From: Firmicutes bacterium UBA5449
GTDB lineage: Bacteria > Bacillota > SHA-98 > UBA4971
Assembly (NCBI GenBank): GCA_002424305.1
Contig: DIQZ01000035.1
Span: 138,693-202,692 of the forward strand
DNA: 64,000 nt
Direction of reading: 5' to 3'
This document shows, one piece after another, positions 43,364 through 53,655 of this stretch. The notes beneath the pieces are model-generated. The model did not search any database, was not told the origin of the DNA, and saw only the letters and a program-made list of their open reading frames with translations. Both the position numbers and the translations under genes were made by a program. The first letter of the stretch is position 1, and each line of letters starts with the position of its first letter.

Positions 43364-44554
43364 TCATCTCCCTATCCTTTCAGCTCGCATGCGGACGTAC
43401 TCTCTGGCCCGGCAATCGGCAGCCAACACCTGATCTAACGTGGATGCCTCTAATACATCATGGTTTTCCATAGCCTCTTCTACAAGGCGCGCAATGTCAC
43501 AAAACCCGATACGTTGCGACATAAAAAGTCGCACTGCTTCTTCATTAGCCGAGTTCAGAACACATGTAAGGGTACCTCCCACTCGTAGAGCCTGATAACC
43601 AAGACGAAGAGCAGGAAATCTAGCCGGATCAGGCTCATCAAATGTGAGAGCTCCCAGTTCTGTCAGGTTAATCTTGTCTCCATATCCTTTGCCCCGGCTC
43701 GGGTAGGTTAAGGCGTACTGAATAGGCAGTCTCATGTCTTGTGCGCCAAGTTGAGCCAAAATCGACCCGTCAACGAACTCTACCATGGAGTGAACAATAC
43801 TTTGCTCATGAATTACTGCACTAATCCTATCAGGATCTATTCCAAAAAGCCACCTTGCTTCTATAAGTTCAAGGGCTTTGTTCATCAAGGTTGCAGAGTC
43901 TATTGAAACCTTTGCACCCATAGACCACGTAGGATGGCGAAGAGCCGCATCCGGCGTCACCGTTTCCATTTCTTCTTTGGAAAACTTGAGAAAAGGACCG
44001 CCTGATGCAGTAAGAATCAATCTTTCTACGCTCATCATATCGTGCCCTTTGAGACACTGAAATATTGCAGAGTGCTCACTGTCTACAGGTAGAATCTTGA
44101 CGTTATGCTTCGCAGCCTCATCCATCACGATTTCCCCGGCGGTTACCAGTGCCTCTTTTGTAGCAAGTGCTATAGTCTTGCCGCTCCGGATAGCTTGAAT
44201 TGTCGGGATGAGGCCTTGTATCCCAACGATTGCACACACTGCAAGTTCCGCATCGTCATAGGATGCTACAATACCGGCGGCATCTTCTCCGGACACAACC
44301 TCTATTTCAAGATCTCTGACTCTATCCTTAAATACTGCGGCTGCATCAGCATGAGCTATACCCACAATCTGAGGACGCCAAGTTCTCACTTGTTTCTCTA
44401 AGATATCTATATTCTTGCCTGCGGCAAGTCCTACGATATTAATGTCCTTACGGTGCCATTCGGCTACCTCAAGTGTCTGAGTTCCAATAGATCCTGTAGA
44501 ACCTAACACTACAACAGAGCGAGCCAACAAGTCCCCTCCTATTCTCCGGTCCAT
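43364..44554 (-). CDS. dxr: 1-deoxy-D-xylulose-5-phosphate reductoisomerase
   Basis: A ~396-residue NADPH-dependent enzyme, first committed step of the MEP pathway. SVVVLGSTGSIGTQTLEV is the nucleotide site; ATKEALVTAGEIV, VDSEHSAIFQCL, TASGGPF and MGAKVSIDSATLMNKALE are catalytic-domain motifs, with the metal ligands in the DSEH stretch. TTG at 44530 or 44527 (AGGAGG just upstream) may be the true start instead of ATG 44554, which overlaps the AI-2E gene by 16 bases. Confidence 0.95.
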   Translation of the reverse strand: MDRRIGGDLLARSVVVLGSTGSIGTQTLEVAEWHRKDINIVGLAAGKNIDILEKQVRTWRPQIVGIAHADAAAVFKDRVRDLEIEVVSGEDAAGIVASYDDAELAVCAIVGIQGLIPTIQAIRSGKTIALATKEALVTAGEIVMDEAAKHNVKILPVDSEHSAIFQCLKGHDMMSVERLILTASGGPFLKFSKEEMETVTPDAALRHPTWSMGAKVSIDSATLMNKALELIEARWLFGIDPDRISAVIHEQSIVHSMVEFVDGSILAQLGAQDMRLPIQYALTYPSRGKGYGDKINLTELGALTFDEPDPARFPALRLGYQALRVGGTLTCVLNSANEEAVRLFMSQRIGFCDIARLVEEAMENHDVLEASTLDQVLAADCRAREYVRMRAERIGR

Positions 44555-45585
44555 GAAGGCAGCACTCCAACCTTAATCAATACTTTCAGTATGACTGCAA
44601 GGAGTGGGCCGATGAGCATTCCGATAGCACCGAGCAATCTGTATCCGAGGTACATAGACATAAGCACACCAAGGGGATGAATACCTAGATTGGCCCCAAG
44701 CACCCTTGGCTCAATACCTTTACGGATAAGAAACTGAACCGCCATGAGAACTGCAATGACTATGGCCTGGTGAAACTGCCTTACTAACAGATGAAAAATA
44801 ATTAGCGGTACATACAGTAATCCAGGGCCAACCAATGGGATAAGATCTAAGATGCCTGCAATTATCCCAAAGAGCCAAGCGTACCTGACTTGTGCTATTG
44901 TAAAGCCCAAAATACTAACGATTATCGTCACGCTAACCAAAATGAGATATGCCCTAATAAACCCAAGAGTTGCTGAAACCACCCCGACCCTGGCCAGTTT
45001 AGCCTTATCGCGCCATTTCGAAGGCGTAACATTGACTATAAACTCTGATATCTGTCTTTTATCACGACTGATAAAGAAAGCAGCAAAAAAGCTTACAATT
45101 ATATTAATACTGAATCTTGGGAGGCTCCCGATAACCCCGGTCATACCTACGAGAAGCCGCTCAAGACCGGTATATAGTGTGGACTGCGCTCTCCTCATTG
45201 CCTCTATTACGGAATCCGGCAGGCCTTCAGCTACCCCTTTCAGGTACGAAATCATGTTGCGTAAGACTTCTTCAAGGTTCATGTTGTAAATAGGCAACGC
45301 ACGATAGAGGTCTTGCACTTCAGAGACGATTCGCACGATTACCAGAGCAATGACAACCGATAACAAAACCAGCACAATCAGAAGACAGATAAAGACACAT
45401 GCCCCTCTATTGAAACGGAAACGTCGCGTCGCAAGTTCCACAATGGGATCAATGATTGCAGCTAAGATAAGGGCGGCGATAAATGGAGTAAAAAGAGGAA
45501 ATACGTGACGAGCCGCAAGGTAACATGCAACAAGCACAGCGCACCATATGAAGAAATATCGCCAGCCGCCGGATATCTTTTCCAA
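44539..45585 (-). CDS. AI-2E family transporter-like membrane protein
   Basis: A 348-residue UPF0118/PerM-type protein with about eight membrane helices and the conserved C-terminal stretch (ILDLIPLVGPGLLYVPLIIF, GIHPLGVLMSMYLGYRLLGAIGMLIGPLLAVI). Members are proposed exporters or ion antiporters; substrate unknown. It splits the usual cdsA-dxr neighbourhood, and overlaps dxr. Confidence 0.9.
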   Translation of the reverse strand: MEKISGGWRYFFIWCAVLVACYLAARHVFPLFTPFIAALILAAIIDPIVELATRRFRFNRGACVFICLLIVLVLLSVVIALVIVRIVSEVQDLYRALPIYNMNLEEVLRNMISYLKGVAEGLPDSVIEAMRRAQSTLYTGLERLLVGMTGVIGSLPRFSINIIVSFFAAFFISRDKRQISEFIVNVTPSKWRDKAKLARVGVVSATLGFIRAYLILVSVTIIVSILGFTIAQVRYAWLFGIIAGILDLIPLVGPGLLYVPLIIFHLLVRQFHQAIVIAVLMAVQFLIRKGIEPRVLGANLGIHPLGVLMSMYLGYRLLGAIGMLIGPLLAVILKVLIKVGVLPSWTGE

Positions 45586-45621
45586 GGCACCTACCTCACG
45601 AAACGCATAAGCGTAAGTTAA

Positions 45622-46479
45622 TTATGACAGAAAAAGTCGCACATAATAGTACACTACAGGAATAGCCAAGAGCAAGCTGTCAATTCTGTCTAAGATTCCA
45701 CCGTGACCCGGCATGAAAATTCCTGAGTCCTTAACTTCAGCACTTCTCTTAAAGGCTGATTCCGCCAAGTCACCTACCTGTCCGGTAATGGAAGTTACAA
45801 CAGCAAGCATCAGACTATGACTCAAGCTTAGATGAGGCCACCACATTAGCACAGCACCTAACCACCTTACAACAACCCCTGCTATAATACCACCTGCCAG
45901 ACCCAGGATTGCTCCCTCAACAGTCTTGTTAGGACTCACCCTCGGCGCCAGCTTATGTTTACCAAAGAGTCTTCCGCCATAATATGCTCCGATATCAGTG
46001 GCCCAGACTGTAAGAATAGCCATTAACAAGTAGCCAAGCCCGGCATGCTCTCCGCCTACGCAACGTAACATAAGAGCCGTTGACATAGGAAGTCCCACAT
46101 AGACCGATCCTAAAAGAGTTATTGCCACATTTGCAATAGAGTTTTGACCTCCGAGAACCAATGTCTGCCAGGTTAGACTCATGAGCACGATCACAGTCAA
46201 AACAAGGCCTGTGGTGTGCTCTAAACCTATATAGCCCAAGGCCACGAAAGCTATTACTCCGACAATCCCCACGCGATCCAGAGGACCATAACCTGAGCAC
46301 TGAGCAAGCTTGTAGAACTCTCTGATAGCCAGTATTCCAAATATCAACAAGGTTGCTGCCAAATAGGCCCTACCTAAGACTATGACTAAAAGTGCAAAGG
46401 GTATAGCTATTAGCGCACTTGCAACTCTCTGGTTCAAGTTTTGGAACCCTCCCCTTGAGGAGATTTCAGACACTGCCAA
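45622..46479 (-). CDS. cdsA: Phosphatidate cytidylyltransferase
   Basis: A 285-residue membrane enzyme that makes CDP-diacylglycerol. Seven to eight helices; the signature region is KRSAEVKDSGIFMPGHGGILDRIDSLLLAIP near the C-terminus, and GGRLFGKHKLAPRVSPNKTVEGAI carries the conserved SPxKTxEG. The start overlaps uppS by 14 bases, the usual uppS-cdsA pair. Confidence 0.95.
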   Translation of the reverse strand: MAVSEISSRGGFQNLNQRVASALIAIPFALLVIVLGRAYLAATLLIFGILAIREFYKLAQCSGYGPLDRVGIVGVIAFVALGYIGLEHTTGLVLTVIVLMSLTWQTLVLGGQNSIANVAITLLGSVYVGLPMSTALMLRCVGGEHAGLGYLLMAILTVWATDIGAYYGGRLFGKHKLAPRVSPNKTVEGAILGLAGGIIAGVVVRWLGAVLMWWPHLSLSHSLMLAVVTSITGQVGDLAESAFKRSAEVKDSGIFMPGHGGILDRIDSLLLAIPVVYYYVRLFLS

Positions 46480-47263
46480 ACCTTCGATCCCGGCGCTGAT
46501 ACTCCAATATTGCCAAAAGGAGATCTTCTCCGGAAAAATCGGGCCAGAGCACAGGGGTCACTACCAGCTCAGCATAAGCAGACTGCCAGATGAGGAAGTT
46601 AGATATCCTCATCTCTCCCCCGGTACGAATTATCAGGTCAGGATTGGGGACGCCTGCAGTATAAAGGTGAGAACTTATGTCTTCCTCACAAATGGTATCA
46701 GGCGCTATCTCACCTAGGACAGCCTTTTTCGCAAGCTCTTGCACTGCTCTTCTTATCTCGTCACGGCCACCGTAGTCTATGGCAAGATTCACAAAAATCT
46801 TGTTATTTGCGTCTGTCCTGTCTTCAATCTTGATTATCGCACGAAGCACACGCCGTGGCAACCGATCCCTGCGTCCGATAACTCTAATCTTTGCGCCGTA
46901 GTCAACCAAGTCCTGCAATTTTCCCTCAAACATCTTTACGAGAAGATTCATGAGACCCTCTACTTCATCTTCGGGGCGTCTCCAGTTTTCAGTAGAGAAT
47001 ACGTAGAGTGTCACATATTTTATCCCGATATCTTGCGCGAATTTCACAATCTCTTCTGCTTTCTCGCTACCCACTGCATGGCCTGCGAGCCTCGGAAGAC
47101 CCTGTCGCAGAGCCCATCTTCCGTTACCGTCCATTATTATGGCAACATGTAGAGGGAGCCCGGCCAGATCGAGTTGCGCTTTCAAAGAATCAATGTCCTT
47201 TGCATCACGATCAACGCGTCTCCCTACACCTGAAAGCCAACTGGAGAAAGCCTTCCTAACCAC
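46466..47263 (-). CDS. uppS: Undecaprenyl (isoprenyl) diphosphate synthase
   Basis: A 265-residue cis-prenyltransferase that makes the lipid carrier of wall synthesis. HVAIIMDGNGRWA with catalytic Asp, RQGLPRLAGHAVGSEKAEEIV, YVFSTENWRRPEDEV and PDLIIRTGGEMRISNFLIWQSAYAEL are the conserved regions. The ~40 N-terminal residues preceding them are variable. It begins after a hairpin that separates it from the ferredoxin gene. Confidence 0.95.
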   Translation of the reverse strand: MVRKAFSSWLSGVGRRVDRDAKDIDSLKAQLDLAGLPLHVAIIMDGNGRWALRQGLPRLAGHAVGSEKAEEIVKFAQDIGIKYVTLYVFSTENWRRPEDEVEGLMNLLVKMFEGKLQDLVDYGAKIRVIGRRDRLPRRVLRAIIKIEDRTDANNKIFVNLAIDYGGRDEIRRAVQELAKKAVLGEIAPDTICEEDISSHLYTAGVPNPDLIIRTGGEMRISNFLIWQSAYAELVVTPVLWPDFSGEDLLLAILEYQRRDRRFGSV

Positions 47264-47326
47264 TTTAAGATCCTACACCTCCGTTCATTTAATATATCAC
47301 ACAAATAGGACCCATATAAAATGTTA

Positions 47327-47346
47327 AGGGGAGGTGACCCTCCCCT
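47327..47346 (-). terminator. Hairpin between ferredoxin and uppS
   Basis: Perfect 8-bp arms AGGGGAGG and CCTCCCCT around a four-base loop, 22 bases after the ferredoxin stop. On the minus strand it is followed by TAACATTTTAT. It may end or attenuate the rpsB-tsf-pyrH-frr-ferredoxin transcript before uppS. Confidence 0.6.
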
Positions 47347-47367
47347 GTAAAAATCAGGATTACGTAA

Positions 47368-47550
47368 TTATTCTTCTTCTATGATTGCTTCAAAGGGACA
47401 CTCTTCCGCACACATTCCGCAATCAGTGCAAATTTCAGGATCTATCACGTATTTGTCGTCTCCTTCACTGATTGCTTCAAAGGGACATACGTCAGCACAT
47501 GTGCCGCACTTTGTGCACTCGTCAGTGATAAAATGTGGCAACCCGGCCAC
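47368..47550 (-). CDS. 2[4Fe-4S] clostridial-type ferredoxin
   Basis: A 60-residue ferredoxin with two CxxCxxCxxxCP motifs: CTKCGTCADVCPFEAI and CTDCGMCAEECPFEAI. It is acidic and ends in EEE. It can serve the hydrogenase, Nfn and Rnf encoded elsewhere in the window. Placed seven bases after frr, in an otherwise translation-related operon, which is uncommon. Confidence 0.95.
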   Translation of the reverse strand: MAGLPHFITDECTKCGTCADVCPFEAISEGDDKYVIDPEICTDCGMCAEECPFEAIIEEE

Positions 47551-47556
47551 CCCCTC

Positions 47557-48114
47557 TCAGAATTCCATAATTTCAGATTCCTTTGCCTCGAGTAGGCTGT
47601 CAACCTCAGCAACGTATGCATCGGTTAGCTTCTGAATATCATCCTGACCCCGCCTTAGGTCGTCTTCAGTTATTTCTTTGTTTTTCTCTTTTTCGCGCAG
47701 GATATCTATGGCCTCGCGCCTGATATTCCTTACGCGAATACGCATCTCTTCAGCGACCTTCCTAGCCCCCCTCACCAAGTCACGACGTCTTTCTTCAGTA
47801 AGCGTAGGAATGGATATTCTAATAAGAGACCCGTCACTCATAGGTGTCAAAGCCAGATCTGACTTAAGAATAGCGCGTTCGATGTCAGGCACAAGTTTAC
47901 GATCCCACGGTTGGATTACCAAAAGGCGAGGCTCAGGCACGGAAACACTGGCTACTTGATTTATGGGGTAGATATCACCGTAAGCCTCTACATTCACCCT
48001 ATCAAGCAGAGCCGGATTAGCTCGGCCTGTCCTAATTGATGCAAATTCTTTTCGAGTCGATTCCACAACGTCCTTCATTTTTTCTTCAATCTTGCTATGC
48101 TCGTCGTCTGGCAT
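47557..48114 (-). CDS. frr: Ribosome recycling factor
   Basis: A 185-residue RRF, which with EF-G splits post-termination ribosomes. The helical arm sequences EFASIRTGRANPALLDRV and RNIRREAIDILREKEKNKEITEDDLRRGQDDIQKLTD are diagnostic. ATG 48114 follows GGGGGGAT by six bases and gives the normal family length; a longer in-frame start would overlap pyrH. One base separates it from the pyrH stop. Confidence 0.96.
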   Translation of the reverse strand: MPDDEHSKIEEKMKDVVESTRKEFASIRTGRANPALLDRVNVEAYGDIYPINQVASVSVPEPRLLVIQPWDRKLVPDIERAILKSDLALTPMSDGSLIRISIPTLTEERRRDLVRGARKVAEEMRIRVRNIRREAIDILREKEKNKEITEDDLRRGQDDIQKLTDAYVAEVDSLLEAKESEIMEF

Positions 48115-48115
48115 A

Positions 48116-48880
<765 letters not shown>

Positions 48881-49513
48881 CTAGTTGATTGCACATTCCT
48901 GCTTTTCGGGTTTCTCTATACCTTCCCCGATTTCATATCTGGTAAACCGACTTATCTCTATCTTCTCGCCTGTTTTCGCTGAGACTTCAATGACAAGATC
49001 TTGCACGGTTTTCTCAGCATCACGAATGTAGGGTTGTTCCAAGAGACACACTTCGCTATAGAACTTCTTTATCCGTCCTTCGACGATCTTCTCTGCAATC
49101 TTCTCCGGCTTACCTTCATTTAGTGCCTGAGCCCTAAGAATTTCCTTCTCGTTCTCAAGCACTGACTCAGGAACATCTTCCCGTGATACGAAAAGAGGCC
49201 TGGAAGCTGCAATCTGAAGAGCAATTTCTTTGGCAAGAGTTTGGAAGTCATCTGTGCGCGCCACGAAGTCAGTCTCGGAATTGACCTCTACAAGAACTCC
49301 AATCTTACCCCCATGGTGGATATAAGACTCGACTATCCCTTCCGCAGCCACCCTGCCGGCTCTCCTGACCATTTTTGCCAGGCCCTTCTCACGGAGATAG
49401 GCCACGGCCTTTTCCATGTCACCACCGGTTTCAGCAAGGGCTTTTTTACAATCCATCATGCCTGCACCGGTTCTCTCCCGTAGTTCCTTAACATGTTCGG
49501 CTTTAATTGCCAC
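48881..49513 (-). CDS. tsf: Elongation factor Ts
   Basis: A ~210-residue EF-Tu nucleotide exchange factor. The UBA-like N-terminus ([19 protein letters not shown]) and the core TDFVAR ([14 protein letters not shown]) are typical; this is the short form with one core domain. GTG 49513 follows AAGGAGG by eight bases, while ATG 49534 lies upstream of that site. Preceded by rpsB at 24 bases. Confidence 0.95.
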   Translation of the reverse strand: MAIKAEHVKELRERTGAGMMDCKKALAETGGDMEKAVAYLREKGLAKMVRRAGRVAAEGIVESYIHHGGKIGVLVEVNSETDFVARTDDFQTLAKEIALQIAASRPLFVSREDVPESVLENEKEILRAQALNEGKPEKIAEKIVEGRIKKFYSEVCLLEQPYIRDAEKTVQDLVIEVSAKTGEKIEISRFTRYEIGEGIEKPEKQECAIN

Positions 49514-49537
49514 AAGTCCTACCTCCTTCTTCATAGA

Positions 49538-50404
49538 CTACTCATTGTCACCGCTACCCTGCGCACTAACGTTATCAATCTCAGTGATTTCCACTACATC
49601 ATTATCAAGAGGAATCTCTATAACGTCAGTTACGCCGTCTTCTATCTCGCTGTCAAGTTCGTGTTCTCTGATTTCTCCTACCGGAGACTCAACCATATCG
49701 CCTTCTATCGGCGCTGCATCCAGACCCTCGAGTCCCTCAATGACAGCATCCGCAATCCTACCGGTTATTAGTTTGATAGCACGAATGGCATCATCGTTAC
49801 CTGGAACAACATAGTCAATCTCGTCAGGATCACAATTCGTATCCACTATAGAGATGATTGGTATATTGAGCCTTCTCGCTTCTTGCACTGCTATTCGCTC
49901 CTTACGTGAATCCACTACGAAGACTGCATCAGGCAACTTGTTCATATCGCGTACGCCACCGAGAAACTTCTCAAGCTTCTGTCTTTCCTTCACAAGTTGA
50001 AGGACTTCCTTCTTAGGCAGCACTTCAAAGAAACCATCCGTTTCCAGTTTCTCAATCTCTTGGAGACGCTGGACGCGTTTTCTTATGGTCTGAAAGTTGG
50101 TGAGCATTCCACCCAACCACCGCACGTTAACGTGGAACATACCACATCGTTGGGCTTCTTCTCTGATAGTGTTCTGGGCCTGCTTTTTTGTGCCCACAAA
50201 CAGTATGGTGCCACCATCTCTTACTACATCCCTTACGAATGCATATGCGTCTTCCATCATCTTCACAGTCTTCTGCAGATCAATAATGTAAATCCCGTTA
50301 CGCTCGGTGAAGATATACGGCTTCATCTTAGGATTCCAACGCCTGGTTTGGTGCCCAAAATGCACACCGGCTTCAAGTAGTTGCTTCATCGTGACTACTG
50401 CCAT
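49538..50404 (-). CDS. rpsB: 30S ribosomal protein S2
   Basis: A 288-residue S2 with typical blocks [49 protein letters not shown] and [21 protein letters not shown]. After residue ~225 an acidic, non-conserved tail of about 60 residues (many Glu/Asp and Ile/Val) makes it longer than usual. ATG 50404 is preceded by GGAGGAGGTGAG. Promoter and leader lie in 50405-50550. Confidence 0.96.
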   Translation of the reverse strand: MAVVTMKQLLEAGVHFGHQTRRWNPKMKPYIFTERNGIYIIDLQKTVKMMEDAYAFVRDVVRDGGTILFVGTKKQAQNTIREEAQRCGMFHVNVRWLGGMLTNFQTIRKRVQRLQEIEKLETDGFFEVLPKKEVLQLVKERQKLEKFLGGVRDMNKLPDAVFVVDSRKERIAVQEARRLNIPIISIVDTNCDPDEIDYVVPGNDDAIRAIKLITGRIADAVIEGLEGLDAAPIEGDMVESPVGEIREHELDSEIEDGVTDVIEIPLDNDVVEITEIDNVSAQGSGDNE

Positions 50405-50518
50405 AATCTCACCTCCTCCCTGTTCGGTTTTTCCTCCGCCTCTGTCATTCCTAGGTAAAACCCGTATCAAGGGCACCGATACCAAGGTCAAGAAGCGTGC
50501 GTGATAACGCCAATGCGT

Positions 50519-50547
50519 AGTATACCACACTACAATAGCCATATCAA
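50519..50547 (-). promoter_or_regulatory. Sigma-A-type promoter of rpsB operon
   Basis: TTGATA (50547-50542) and TATACT (50524-50519) are 17 bases apart on the minus strand. They imply a ~100-base leader before rpsB. An autoregulatory S2-binding structure could lie in that leader, but I could not define one. The rest of the 266-base gap 50405-50670 holds the upstream region of the ger operon. Confidence 0.75.
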
Positions 50548-50670
50548 CGAGCACATGCCAAGAAGAATTTGCACCAAGAGCGTCTTTGAGAATACTTAAG
50601 CATCACCGGGGAATACCTAAATTGAGCAATTCCCGAATCATGCATGGGAAATAAGGATGGAGGTTCTTAG

Positions 50671-52551
50671 GTGGGATTAACCGGTGGCTTGCTTGAAAGG
50701 CTTATCTCTCTTTTGCTATTTCAGCCCCCTGAAAGCAAAACACAGCCTGACGCTGAAGCAGGAAAAGATCCCCACGTTCATGAACCCAAAACATCCAAGT
50801 CCCTTCCGAACGTGAGACAAGCTCGTCAAAGAACCGGACGCAAACGTAAGGCAGGAATCGGTCTGGGTAGAATAACACCCAAAAAGATTAGGACTGTCAA
50901 GCCAAACGTTCTCACTCAGGAAACATCGTCTGAGATCACTCCTTCCATCGGTGAGACAGAGAGCAGTGAGATGAAGCTTCTTTCGAAAAACCTTCAAGAT
51001 AACCTCAATGCCCTAAAATCAATCCTACACTACGGCACTAATGCAGATGCAGTAGTGAGGGAGTTTGACATACCGACTATTCCAAAGACAGAGGCTTCAA
51101 TTGTATTTATTGAAGGATTGGCGTCAACAAACATTATTGACTTCGCAATACTCCAACCACTCATGCTTATCGCCAATCTGGATGACGATCGAAAGGCAGA
51201 GAACACTCTGGAACTAGTCAAACGGAGGTTGCTTCCTGGCAATCAGGTGACTGAGAAAGACAACCTCCGGGCAATAACGGAAGGTGTCCTTTCCGGCGCT
51301 ACCTGCCTCCTTATTGAGGGAAGCGACATCGCTCTCACCGTGGAGACCCGGTCTTGGGAACACAGAGGCATAGAAAAACCCTCTGCTGAAATGGTAGTCC
51401 GAGGGCCCCAAGAAGCCTTCAATGAAACCCTCAGAAGCAACTTAGCATTGATCAGGAGAAGAATGCGTACACCAGACCTGATAACTGAGATGCTAAAGGT
51501 AGGCACTCTGTCAAGAGTGGATTGCGCTGTCCTATACATCGAAGGCCTTACCAATCCCGAGCTGGTAGATGAAGTCAAGCGAAGAATATCAGAGACGAAG
51601 TCTGATCACATACAGGACACAGGAGTCCTCGAACAGTTCATCGAGGAAAAACCTTATGTTTTAGCACCGCAAACCCTCTCTACCGAACGACCGGATAGAA
51701 TGGCATCGTTTCTTGCAGAAGGATACGTCGGGATTATGCTGGACGGCAGTCCTTTTGGACTGGTGCTCCCTGCTACCTTTTGGTCACTCCTGCAATCAGC
51801 AGAGGACTATTTTCTAAGATGGCCGTTTGGCGCATTCCTTAGGGTTATTCGAACCTTAGCTCTAATATTGGCCATCTTCCTGCCTGCTATATATCTTGCG
51901 CTGACCAACTTTCATCCTGAGATGATCCCTACAGATCTCCTTCTGGCGATAGCTGCCAGCCGGGAAAAAGTGCCTTTCCCCACCGCTGTTGAAGTCTTGA
52001 TAATGGAACTCTCCATTGAACTCATACGCGAAGCAGGAGTTAGAATCCCGGGCATAATTGGGCCCACCTTAGGGATAGTGGGCGCACTAATCTTAGGACA
52101 GGCAGCGGTAGCAGCTTCAATAGTCAGTCCTATACTTGTAGTAATAGTAGCTATTACCGCTTTGGGGGCATTTGCAGTTCCGAATTTTAATATGTCTTTT
52201 GCAATTCGTCTCTATCGTTTCCTGTACATAGTACTTGCAGCAGCTCTTGGCTTCTATGGTGTTGCAATCGGTGTGTTCATACAACTTGTGACATATGTAA
52301 ACCTTAAATCGTTTGGTGTTCCGTACATGTCTCCTGTCGCTCCATACACTCGTTCCAGTGGAGATGCGCTCTTTAGATACCCCCTATGGAAATCAGAGAT
52401 TCGTCCTTCTTTCCTCAAGCCTCAACAGGAAGAGAGGCAACCGCGAATATCTCGTGGATGGGTCAGCAACCGGACTAAGAATAACAAGAACGACTCTTCT
52501 CAAATAAAGAGCGGGCAAAGCAAAAAGGAAAACCCTCAAGATGAAAGGTGA
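50671..52551 (+). CDS. gerA: Spore germination receptor A subunit
   Basis: A 626-residue GerA-family protein, one part of the germinant receptor in the spore inner membrane. A long basic, low-complexity N-terminal stretch (residues ~15-95) precedes two soluble subdomains (FIEGLASTNIIDFAILQPLM; CAVLYIEGLTNPELVDEVKRRI). About five membrane helices start near residue 385, including VRIPGIIGPTLGIVGALILGQAAV. The C-terminal tail is hydrophilic. GTG 50671 follows GGAGG by seven bases. First of four plus-strand genes; forespore control is expected from family. Confidence 0.95.
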   Translation: MGLTGGLLERLISLLLFQPPESKTQPDAEAGKDPHVHEPKTSKSLPNVRQARQRTGRKRKAGIGLGRITPKKIRTVKPNVLTQETSSEITPSIGETESSEMKLLSKNLQDNLNALKSILHYGTNADAVVREFDIPTIPKTEASIVFIEGLASTNIIDFAILQPLMLIANLDDDRKAENTLELVKRRLLPGNQVTEKDNLRAITEGVLSGATCLLIEGSDIALTVETRSWEHRGIEKPSAEMVVRGPQEAFNETLRSNLALIRRRMRTPDLITEMLKVGTLSRVDCAVLYIEGLTNPELVDEVKRRISETKSDHIQDTGVLEQFIEEKPYVLAPQTLSTERPDRMASFLAEGYVGIMLDGSPFGLVLPATFWSLLQSAEDYFLRWPFGAFLRVIRTLALILAIFLPAIYLALTNFHPEMIPTDLLLAIAASREKVPFPTAVEVLIMELSIELIREAGVRIPGIIGPTLGIVGALILGQAAVAASIVSPILVVIVAITALGAFAVPNFNMSFAIRLYRFLYIVLAAALGFYGVAIGVFIQLVTYVNLKSFGVPYMSPVAPYTRSSGDALFRYPLWKSEIRPSFLKPQQEERQPRISRGWVSNRTKNNKNDSSQIKSGQSKKENPQDER

Positions 52552-52557
52552 AAGAAC

Positions 52558-53655
52558 ATGGGAAGTAAGGGACAAATAGGGACAAGGGAAGCTATAGCCG
52601 CCACAGTCTATTTTCTGTCCACAAAACTGCTGACATCTTTCCCACAGCATATGGCTGAAATGGGCCAAACGGCGGCCTGGATAGTCCCCATCATAAGCTT
52701 TGCCGTGGCGACACTTGGCTTTCTTATCATGACAGCACTAATAAGATGCTACCCTGGAAGAAGCATTGTTGAAGCAAGCGAAGAAGCAGGTGGCCCAGTG
52801 CTGGGCACAATTGCCTCACTGGGATATTTCGCTTTTTTCTTCGCCACGACAGTCCTTTTGATCCGTGAATTCTCCGAGACAGTAAGTACCGCATTGCTTC
52901 CCAGCACCCCTCTTTCGGTAATCATGGGCGTATTCATTCTTGCAACCCTTGTTGCTACGTATCTGGGAATTGAAGCAATAACCAGAGCTGCGTCATTGGG
53001 TATGCCGCTTATCATCGGCACACTTATCCTTCTTAACCTCCTGTTATTACCACAGAGCAACTTCGACGCTATATTTCCGCTACTTGGACCAGGTTCCGGA
53101 AAGTTAATTTATAATGGGATAATCCACTCGGGAATCGCAGGTGAGGTGATGTTTCTCAGTATTATAGCAAAGCAACTTGATGAAAAACACAAAGTGCAGA
53201 CTATGGGGCTTGTAAGTCTTCTTCTGGCAGGCTCTTTCATGATTGTATCGACACTGAACTACTCTGCGATATTTCCGTATCCTATGAGTGTACACATTAC
53301 ATACCCGGGATACGAAGCGTCAACTCTAATATACATGGGACGATTCCTGCAGCGCATTGAAGTAGCCTTCGTTTTCCTTTGGGTTATCAGTGCATGCGTA
53401 TACCTGGCACTTAGCGGTTACACAACAGCCATAATAATTTCAGATATGCTCAAACTCCCATCTCACAAACCCCTTCTGCCTGCTTTCGCAATCCTCGGAT
53501 TCACTTTTGCACTTGTGCCGTCTGACGTCCCTCAAGCTACGTATGTGGATTTCATGATAGTGAGAACCTATGGCGGACTGGCAATATTCGTCATGCCTTT
53601 GCTCTTGCTTCTAATTGCCCGTCTTAGGGCAAGCCATGATACCAATAGGCGGTGA
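52558..53655 (+). CDS. gerB: Spore germination receptor B subunit (GerAB/ArcD/ProY permease)
   Basis: A 365-residue APC-superfamily-like membrane protein with about ten helices that in germinant receptors forms the ligand-binding channel. The N-terminus (IGTREAIAATVYFLSTKLLTSFP) and GYTTAIIISDMLKLP match the family. It follows gerA by six bases. Its stop overlaps the gerC start (GTGA). Confidence 0.94.
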   Translation: MGSKGQIGTREAIAATVYFLSTKLLTSFPQHMAEMGQTAAWIVPIISFAVATLGFLIMTALIRCYPGRSIVEASEEAGGPVLGTIASLGYFAFFFATTVLLIREFSETVSTALLPSTPLSVIMGVFILATLVATYLGIEAITRAASLGMPLIIGTLILLNLLLLPQSNFDAIFPLLGPGSGKLIYNGIIHSGIAGEVMFLSIIAKQLDEKHKVQTMGLVSLLLAGSFMIVSTLNYSAIFPYPMSVHITYPGYEASTLIYMGRFLQRIEVAFVFLWVISACVYLALSGYTTAIIISDMLKLPSHKPLLPAFAILGFTFALVPSDVPQATYVDFMIVRTYGGLAIFVMPLLLLLIARLRASHDTNRR

